DNA from: an uncultured Actinoplanes sp.
GTDB lineage: Bacteria > Actinomycetota > Actinomycetes > Mycobacteriales > Micromonosporaceae
DNA: 5,287 bases
NCBI GenBank assembly: GCA_934667465.1
Contig: CAKUMG010000504.1
Location: forward strand, 1 to 5,287
Reading direction: 5' to 3'
Below are positions 1 through 5,287 of this stretch, piece after piece. The stretch's first letter is position 1; the number at the start of each line of letters is the position of its first letter. The notes under the pieces were generated by a model. It had not been told where the DNA came from. It saw only the letters and a list, made by a program, of their open reading frames with translations, and did no database searches. The position numbers and the translations under genes were made by a program.

Positions 1-1101
1 CCCAGAGCGTCCCCCACGGCCGGTTGCGCCCGAGCAGGGCGACCAGCAGGCCGTCGAAGCCGATGTTGCCGGCGACCGCGGGGGTCAGCGCGTGCGCCGT
101 GCCGAGGACCTGGGTCGCCCCGCCGAGGCCGGCGAGCGCGCCCGCGGTGACCATGAGCAGCGTGTAGGTCTTGGCGACGCTGATGCCCGCGGTCCGCGCG
201 GCGTGCGAGTTGGCGCCGACCGCGCGCAGCTCGAAGCCGAAGGCCGAGCGGTTGAGCAGCCACGCCACCCCGGCGGTGGCCAGCACGGCGAGCACGATGC
301 CGAGGTTGACGCGCAGCTCGCCGCCGAGCGACGGCAGCTGGGCCGAGGCGTCCACGGTCTCGCTGATCGCGTCGGAGCGGCCCTCCTGCTGCACGCCCTT
401 CTGCAGGATCAGCCAGCCCAGGAACAGGTTGGCCGTGTAGTTGAGCATGATGCAGACGATGACCTCGTGGGCGCCGGTGCGGGCCTTGAGGATGCCGGGC
501 ACGAAGCCCCACAGCGCGCCGCCGATCGCGCCGGCCACCAGCGCGGCGAGCAGGTGGATCACCGGCGGCAGCGGGAGCAGGAAGCCCGCGGTCGCGGCGA
601 GGACCGTACCCATGATCGCCTGGCCCTGGCCGCCGATGTTGAACAGGCCGCCGCGGAACGCGAGCGCCACCGACAGGCCGGTGAAGACCAGCGGGGCGGC
701 GTAGGTCAGGGTCTCGGAGATCGGGAAGAGGACCTGCCGCCAGGTGCCGGTGCCGTCGGCCCAGGCGCTGACCGCCGCCGGGTCGAGGATCGCGCCCTTG
801 AACAGGTCGGCGTACGCGTTGCTGACCAGGGTCCAGCTGCTGTTCAGCGCGTCGCTGGGGCGCGCGGTGATGTAGCTGAACGTGCTGAGCACGGCCGGGT
901 CGGACACGATGATCAGGATCGCGCCGATGACCAGGGCCAGCACGATCGAGAGCAGGGTCACCGTGACCGTGTTCGCTGCCCACAGGTTGTGCAGGAAGTG
1001 GTTGAGGAAGCCGTCCTCGGGCTTCCCGTCCTTCCCGGGCGCGGTCTCCGCGGCCGCCTTGCCGGCGTCCTTCTCAGGCGCGCCGACCGGTCCGTCGGTC
1101 G

Positions 1102-1105
<4 letters not shown>
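1..1105 (-). CDS. BMP-type (nucleoside) ABC transporter permease, 3' end cut by window edge
   Basis: Inner-membrane permease of the BPD_transp_2 family, predicted to form half of the channel of a nucleoside-type importer. The first 368 residues are visible and the frame is still open at the left edge. A charged cytoplasmic N-terminus (about residues 1-38) is followed by hydrophobic segments near 45-67, 133-150, 163-178, 183-205, 214-234, 266-285, 313-335 and 347-358. Family hallmarks are GGLFNIGGQGQ (152-162), HEVIVCIMLNY (213-223), LRAVGANSHAARTAGI (293-308) and ALLGRNRPWG (356-365). The start is GTG at 1105-1103, which overlaps the TGA of the upstream ATPase gene by 4 bases (GTGA), so the two are translationally coupled. 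AAGGGG lies 5 bases upstream. Transporters of this class normally carry two such permeases; the second is expected beyond the left edge. Substrate (nucleoside) is inferred from family and operon, not from residues. Confidence 0.93.
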
Positions 1106-2658
<1,553 letters not shown>

Positions 2659-2664
2659 CGGAAT

Positions 2665-2669
2665 CTCCT
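2665..2669 (-). promoter_or_regulatory. Ribosome binding site deciding the ATPase start (non-standard CTG)
   Basis: AGGAG on the minus strand is followed by a 6-base spacer (ATTCCG) and then CTG at 2658-2656, in frame with the ATPase. The encoded LRLELRGITKRFG is where proteins of this family normally begin. No ATG, GTG or TTG lies in frame between the ATG/GTG pair at 2748/2745 and this point. Confidence 0.5.
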
Positions 2670-2784
2670 GCAGACGAGGGACTGAGGTTTGTTCGGGACC
2701 TGCCTTGAGCCGCAGCCGGCCACAGGTCGGCGGCTTGGCCCTCACCATCGACGAACAATCCTCACTGGTGGTGACGCGAGGGAC

Positions 2785-2793
2785 GTTATAACA
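2785..2793 (-). promoter_or_regulatory. Possible internal promoter (extended -10) before the ATPase gene
   Basis: On the minus strand TGT-TATAAC matches an extended -10 element (TGnTATAAT with one mismatch) in otherwise very GC-rich DNA. No convincing -35 hexamer lies 16-18 bases upstream. Transcription would start near 2778, giving a leader of about 120 bases to the CTG start or about 30 to the ATG at 2748. The core GTTATAAC (2785-2792) is an 8-bp palindrome, so it could instead be part of a protein-binding site. Confidence 0.4.
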
Positions 2794-2804
2794 GCGCGAG
2801 CAGA

Positions 2805-2854
2805 GCCGCCGCGCAGGCCGGGGAGGAAGTGCCCTCCACGACCCGCGCGGCGGC
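2805..2854 (-). terminator. Intercistronic stem-loop after the lipoprotein gene (attenuator or mRNA-stabilising hairpin)
   Basis: Read as minus-strand RNA, the arms 2854-2845 (GCCGCCGCGC) and 2814-2805 (GCGCGGCGGC) pair perfectly over 10 bp. The helix continues inward with G-U, G-C, G-C, U-G, C-G and G-C, then one mismatch, then 5 bp (GGAGG/CCTCC) and a closing G-U around a 4-base loop. The wobble pairs exist only in minus-strand RNA, which fits a structure acting in the operon transcript. The stem begins 22 bases after the lipoprotein stop. There is no U-run after it, so it may act as an attenuator or a 3'-end protector and not as a classical intrinsic terminator. Confidence 0.65.
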
Positions 2855-2876
2855 GGGGAACTGCACGACCCTCAGG

Positions 2877-3974
2877 TCACTTGGGCGCGTTGGCCGACTC
2901 GACCTTGATGGTGCCCGCGATGATGTCCGCCTTGAGCTTCTCGACCTCGGACTTGAGCCCGGCGTCGATCTTGCTGTCGAACTGGTTGTACGGCGCGAGG
3001 CCGACGCCCTCGTTCTCCAGCGTGCCCAGGTAGCCGGGGGCGGCACCGAGCTGCTTGCCCTGCGCACCGTCCACGACGGCCTGCTTCACGGCGGCGGTGA
3101 TGTTCTTGACGACCGTGGTCAGGAACACGTCGCAGTACTGCTCGGCGCTCTTGCAGCCGTCCTGGTCGACCCAGACGACGCTGGTCTTGCCGCCGGACGC
3201 CTTGGCGACGTCCGCGGTGCCGAGGCCGGTGCCGCCGGCGACCGGCATGATCACGTCGGCGCCCTGGGCGACGAACGTGTTGGTGATCGCCTTGCCCTTG
3301 TTCTGGTCACCGAAGTTCTCGGCGAACGTGCCGTTCTGCGCGGCCTTGTCCCAGCCGAGCACCTGGACGTTCTTGCTCTTGGTCTTGTTGTAGTGCGCCA
3401 CGCCGTCGACGAAGCCGTCCATGAAGACGGTCACCGGCGGGATCTTCAGGCCGCCGTAGGTGGCCACCTTGCCGGACTTGGAGTAGCCCGCGGAGAGGTA
3501 GCCGGCGAGGAACGCGGCCTCGTCGGTGGCGAACTGCATCGGGTAGACGTTGGTCGCGCCCTCGATGCTGCTGTCCACGATGCCGAACTGCTGGCTGGTG
3601 CTCTCGGCCGCGATCTTCTTGGTGGCGTCGCCCATGAGGCCGCCGACCGAGAGGATGAAGTTGCACTTCTGCGACACGTACTGGCGCAGATTGGGCTCGT
3701 AGTCGGCCTCGGCCGTCGACGCCACGTACTTCGGGTCGACGTTGCCCGCCGACTCCTTGGCGGCCTGCAGGCCGGCCCACGCGGAGGCGTTGAACGAGCG
3801 GTCGTCGATGCCACCGGTGTCGGTGACCATGCAGGCCTTGAACGCCGCGGCGGCGCTCGCGCCGGAGCCGGCCGGGGTCTCGTCAGGGGCGTCGCCACAG
3901 GCCGCGGCGGCGAGCGAGAGCCCACCCGCCGCGAGAATCGCAACGATTCGCTTGGCACGTACTGGGCGCAACAC
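2877..3974 (-). CDS. BMP family (PnrA-like) substrate-binding lipoprotein, predicted nucleoside receptor
   Basis: Extracytoplasmic, membrane-anchored binding protein of the Bmp family (PF02608 type), which captures substrate for the ABC importer encoded downstream. Known members such as PnrA of Treponema bind purine nucleosides. The 365-residue precursor has a basic N-terminus (RPVRAKR), a hydrophobic core (IVAILAAGGLSLAAAA) and a lipobox-like AAAC with the lipid-attachment Cys at residue 26, then a low-complexity linker rich in Ala, Gly, Pro and Ser. The mature domain opens with ACMVTDTGGIDDRSFN (47-62), the strongly conserved family start. VVWVDQDGCKSAEQYC, with two cysteines, and a C-terminal KADIIAGTIKV are also family-like. 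GTG at 3974 follows AAGGAGGG very closely; TTG at 3971 is the next codon and has better spacing (5 bases). An upstream in-frame ATG at 4013 lacks an SD and would give an overlong leader. The gene is first in the transporter operon. Exact substrate is inferred. Confidence 0.94.
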   Translation of the reverse strand: MLRPVRAKRIVAILAAGGLSLAAAACGDAPDETPAGSGASAAAAFKACMVTDTGGIDDRSFNASAWAGLQAAKESAGNVDPKYVASTAEADYEPNLRQYVSQKCNFILSVGGLMGDATKKIAAESTSQQFGIVDSSIEGATNVYPMQFATDEAAFLAGYLSAGYSKSGKVATYGGLKIPPVTVFMDGFVDGVAHYNKTKSKNVQVLGWDKAAQNGTFAENFGDQNKGKAITNTFVAQGADVIMPVAGGTGLGTADVAKASGGKTSVVWVDQDGCKSAEQYCDVFLTTVVKNITAAVKQAVVDGAQGKQLGAAPGYLGTLENEGVGLAPYNQFDSKIDAGLKSEVEKLKADIIAGTIKVESANAPK

Positions 3975-3975
3975 G

Positions 3976-3983
3976 CCCTCCTT
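3976..3983 (-). promoter_or_regulatory. Strong ribosome binding site of the lipoprotein gene
   Basis: AAGGAGGG on the minus strand is close to a perfect anti-SD match and is the strongest in the window, as expected for a binding protein needed in excess. The end of its AGGAGG core is 2 bases from the GTG at 3974 and 5 bases from the TTG at 3971, so the two starts cannot be separated with certainty. Confidence 0.7.
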
Positions 3984-4024
3984 CCACAGCGCACCGACCA
4001 CGACGCGGTGCATCACAGGACGGG

Positions 4025-4030
4025 AGCGTA
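4025..4030 (-). promoter_or_regulatory. Candidate -10 of the transporter operon promoter
   Basis: TACGCT on the minus strand fits the TAnnnT pattern of actinobacterial housekeeping -10 elements. A start near 4018 would give a leader of about 44 bases to the lipoprotein GTG. No good -35 hexamer is seen at 16-18 bases, so the assignment is weak. Confidence 0.3.
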
Positions 4031-4133
4031 GCCGCAGGCCAGGGCGGCGGCAGGAAATCGGCCCGTACTGTTGGCGCACCGTTACCTGCCCGCAACCGCC
4101 GATCCGCCCCGGCGCGGCGGCGGCTCCGGAACG

Positions 4134-4149
4134 AACGGAAATGCCCGTT
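4134..4149. promoter_or_regulatory. Inverted repeat in the low-GC patch, possible operator
   Basis: AACGG, a 6-base spacer and CCGTT form a perfect 5-bp inverted repeat. Nearby CGAACG (4132-4137) and CGTTCG (4172-4177) are also mutual reverse complements, 34 bases apart. The patch is markedly less GC-rich than the rest of the window and lies about 160-200 bases upstream of the lipoprotein start. It could be a regulator site or an upstream promoter region; short repeats of this size also occur by chance. Confidence 0.25.
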
Positions 4150-4250
4150 TCTCGCGTAACACGCCGTTAATCGTTCGGTGCCTACGCGCCAACCACCGTC
4201 GAATCTTCGGCACTGCTTCCCGTACGCCGCGCGGCGCGCCCCGCCGGCGC

Positions 4251-4360
4251 ATGATCACCGCCGACGGGGGTCACCGTCCGGCAAGCACACCGTCCAGCGG
4301 GGTCACAGTCCGGTAAGCACACCGTCCGGCGGATCTCCGCCCGGCGGGGTCACCGCCGGG
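4251..4360. repeat. Phased array of about seven 16-bp units, including two 32-bp direct repeats
   Basis: Units at 4267-4298 and 4299-4330 are 32-bp direct repeats that differ at three positions (9, 16 and 30). Each splits into two 16-bp halves sharing a CACCGTCCGGC-like core: 4267 GGGGTCACCGTCCGGC, 4283 AAGCACACCGTCCAGC, 4299 GGGGTCACAGTCCGGT, 4315 AAGCACACCGTCCGGC. Degenerate units extend the phase on both sides: 4251 ATGATCACCGCCGACG, and two 15-base units at 4331 (GGATCTCCGCCCGGC) and 4346 (GGGGTCACCGCCGGG). The array is non-coding, between the small acidic protein and the transporter operon. Its role is unknown; a tandem regulator-binding array or simple slippage expansion are both possible. 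Confidence 0.75.
4340..4360 (-). terminator. GC-rich hairpin after the small acidic protein gene
   Basis: CCCGGCGG and CCGCCGGG form a perfect 8-bp stem around a 5-base loop, beginning 6 bases after the stop codon that occupies 4369-4367. There is no U-tract, which is common for actinobacterial 3' hairpins. It sits on the last units of the 16-bp repeat array, so part of its symmetry may come from the repeats. Confidence 0.6.
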
Positions 4361-4366
4361 ACAGGA

Positions 4367-4771
4367 TCACGGCCCCGCGGGGCCCGCGGCCAGCTTGGCG
4401 GCGATCCGGGCGAAGCCGGCGCGCACCTCGGCCTCCGCGGGCGGGCGCCCGGGCGTGGTGTGCCGGGGCCCGTCGTCGAACGTCTCGGCCTCCAGGTCGT
4501 CGGCGGAGTCCTGACCGCCGGTCTTGGCGAGTTCCACCTCGGAGCGGATGGCGTCCGCGTCGGCGAGCGGCAGCAGCGGCTCGACGACCGCCATCAGGTC
4601 CTCGTCGGCGACGACGGCCTGGGCCAGCGCGAGGGCGTGCGGGCGCTCGTACGGCCCGCAGACCAGCGGCTCCCACTCCTCGTCGTCGTCCAGCGCCCCG
4701 ATGGTGATGATCCACGGGAGGTTCGCCACCGGGGAGTCCGGCGGCAGGTGCAGCGTCACGAGTGTGCCCAC
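4367..4771 (-). CDS. Small acidic protein of unknown function
   Basis: I do not recognise a family. From GTG at 4771 the product is 134 residues, soluble, with no signal peptide or membrane segment. The N-terminal half is dense and looks folded: a strand-like GTLVTLHLP, then LPWIITIGALDDDEEWEPLVCGPYERPHALALAQAVV, then an acidic helix-like DEDLMAVVEPLLPLADADAIRSEVELA. A charged linker with Gly, Asp and Pro follows, then an Ala-rich C-terminal helix (AEVRAGFARIAAKLAAG). Codon use is typical of the genome, which supports real coding. The start is 7 bases after the stop of the membrane protein gene, so the two are probably co-transcribed and coupled. An in-frame GTG at 4759 (VTLHLPP) is an alternative start; no strong SD decides between them. 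A longer in-frame reading upstream would overlap the membrane protein gene and has a Cys/Ser/Thr-rich out-of-frame look. The gene ends just before a hairpin. Confidence 0.75.
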   Translation of the reverse strand: MGTLVTLHLPPDSPVANLPWIITIGALDDDEEWEPLVCGPYERPHALALAQAVVADEDLMAVVEPLLPLADADAIRSEVELAKTGGQDSADDLEAETFDDGPRHTTPGRPPAEAEVRAGFARIAAKLAAGPAGP

Positions 4772-4778
4772 GCGCTCA

Positions 4779-5287
4779 TCATTCCGGTCGATTGTCCCGA
4801 ATCCAGGTATTTTGTCCCACGGGCGCGGTCTTGTCGTCGGCCGATAGATCCACGACCCGGCCGTGCGGGCTGGTCGCCGCCCAGGACGCCCCGAAGAGCA
4901 GCAGCTGGTTGAAGACGTACAGGTACACCAGCACACCGACGGCGCTCGCCACCAGACCGTACGCGGGATTGCGCTGGATCAGCCCCACGAAGGACTTGCC
5001 GACGGTGTTCAGCAGGTAGATGCCCAGGCCCACCTGGAGCACGGGCGGGGCCATCCGGCGCGCGGTCATCCGCAGCCGCGGGACCGCGGCCAGCAGCGCC
5101 GCCGCCAGCAGCATGTTCAGGCCCAGCGACAGCAGCACGCTGACCGCGGAGAGCAGCGTGCCGACCCGGCCGTCGGCCAGCCAGGCCAGCAGCGACTCCA
5201 GCCCGTAGACGGCGCCCACCGTCACGATCAGCAGCAGCAGGATCCCGATCAGGACCAGCAGGTCCACGACCTGCCGGATGCCGATGT
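4779..5287 (-). CDS. YihY/BrkB family integral membrane protein, C-terminal part (5' end cut)
   Basis: The last 168 residues are visible; the frame is open through the right edge (…IGIRQVVDLLVLIG…), so the GTG at 5267 is internal and not the start. Four hydrophobic segments are seen at about 8-29, 41-69, 80-103 and 108-132 of the visible part. The last two, with NPAYGLVASAVGVLVYLYVFNQLLLFGASWAA, match the conserved C-terminal helices of the YihY/BrkB (UPF0761) family, where a YG..G motif precedes a Leu/Tyr-rich helix ending in an LFGA sequence. A hydrophilic cytoplasmic-like tail (HGRVVDLSADDKTAPVG…) closes the protein. Members were once called ribonuclease BN by mistake; their function in the envelope is poorly known. 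The neighbouring small acidic protein begins 7 bases downstream of the stop. Confidence 0.85.
   Translation of the reverse strand, partial: IGIRQVVDLLVLIGILLLLIVTVGAVYGLESLLAWLADGRVGTLLSAVSVLLSLGLNMLLAAALLAAVPRLRMTARRMAPPVLQVGLGIYLLNTVGKSFVGLIQRNPAYGLVASAVGVLVYLYVFNQLLLFGASWAATSPHGRVVDLSADDKTAPVGQNTWIRDNRPE

Larger units (their letters stand above)
3975..4366. other. Gene-free region upstream of the transporter operon
   Basis: This stretch of about 390 bases separates the stop of the small acidic protein from the lipoprotein start. From right to left it holds the 3' hairpin of the upstream transcript, an array of 16-bp units, GC palindromes near 4226-4240 (GCCGCGCGGC and GGCGCGCC), a patch of lower GC at about 4130-4180, and a candidate -10 at 4025-4030. 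I found no convincing gene in it on either strand; the frames that cross it on the plus strand are continuations of shadow frames. Confidence 0.7.

Noticed and set aside
2659..2876. Riboswitch or attenuator leader sensing purines ahead of the ATPase
   Set aside because: The gap contains one simple long hairpin and no multi-helix junction or conserved purine-riboswitch core that I can see.
2829..4031. 400-codon open frame on the plus strand
   Set aside because: Mirror of the lipoprotein gene in the opposite strand, same length and no recognisable domain.
4226..4240. GC palindromes GCCGCGCGGC and GGCGCGCC as a regulator site
   Set aside because: In DNA of this composition such palindromes arise readily by chance, and nothing around them adds support.
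4251..4360. CRISPR array
   Set aside because: The units are contiguous 16-bp repeats with no unique spacers, and no cas gene is nearby.
4178..4912. 244-codon plus-strand open frame across the intergenic region
   Set aside because: It runs through the repeat array and antisense to two better-supported minus-strand genes; the product is low in complexity and rich in Arg and Gly.

Overview
The window is very GC-rich, with G or C at nearly every third codon position, and uses GTG starts freely. This is typical of a high-GC actinomycete. The lipoprotein leader, the gene order and the protein style would fit Micromonosporaceae (Actinoplanes or Micromonospora-like), but that placement is an impression and not a sequence search. 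All five protein genes read on the minus strand, so transcription runs from high to low coordinates. The long open frames on the plus strand are shadows of these genes.

Right part (5287 to 4367): the C-terminal 168 residues of a YihY/BrkB-type integral membrane protein are followed after 7 bases by a short acidic protein of unknown function (about 134 aa). A perfect GC-rich hairpin 6 bases after that gene's stop probably ends this transcript. The hairpin is the downstream edge of a phased array of 16-bp units (4251-4360), which includes two 32-bp direct repeats at 29/32 identity.

Middle (4366 to 3975): a gene-free stretch of about 390 bases holds the repeat array, a relatively AT-rich patch around 4130-4180 and the likely promoter of the next operon.

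Left part (3974 to 1): a transporter operon of the BMP/PnrA (nucleoside) class. It encodes a Bmp-family substrate-binding lipoprotein, then a two-domain ABC ATPase, then a BPD_transp_2 permease that runs off the left edge. ATPase and permease overlap by 4 bases. The lipoprotein would capture substrate outside the membrane, the permease (with a second permease expected just beyond the left edge) would form the channel, and the double-NBD ATPase would drive import. The 218-base gap between the lipoprotein stop and the assigned ATPase start holds a long imperfect stem-loop whose G-U pairs only work in the minus-strand RNA, plus an extended -10-like element. Together these suggest that binding-protein and transporter levels are set separately.

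I found no mobile element, CRISPR array, RNA gene or defence system. The genes are of ordinary kinds. The most interesting signals are non-coding: the intercistronic stem-loop, the apparent CTG start of the ATPase, and the 16-bp phased repeat array.
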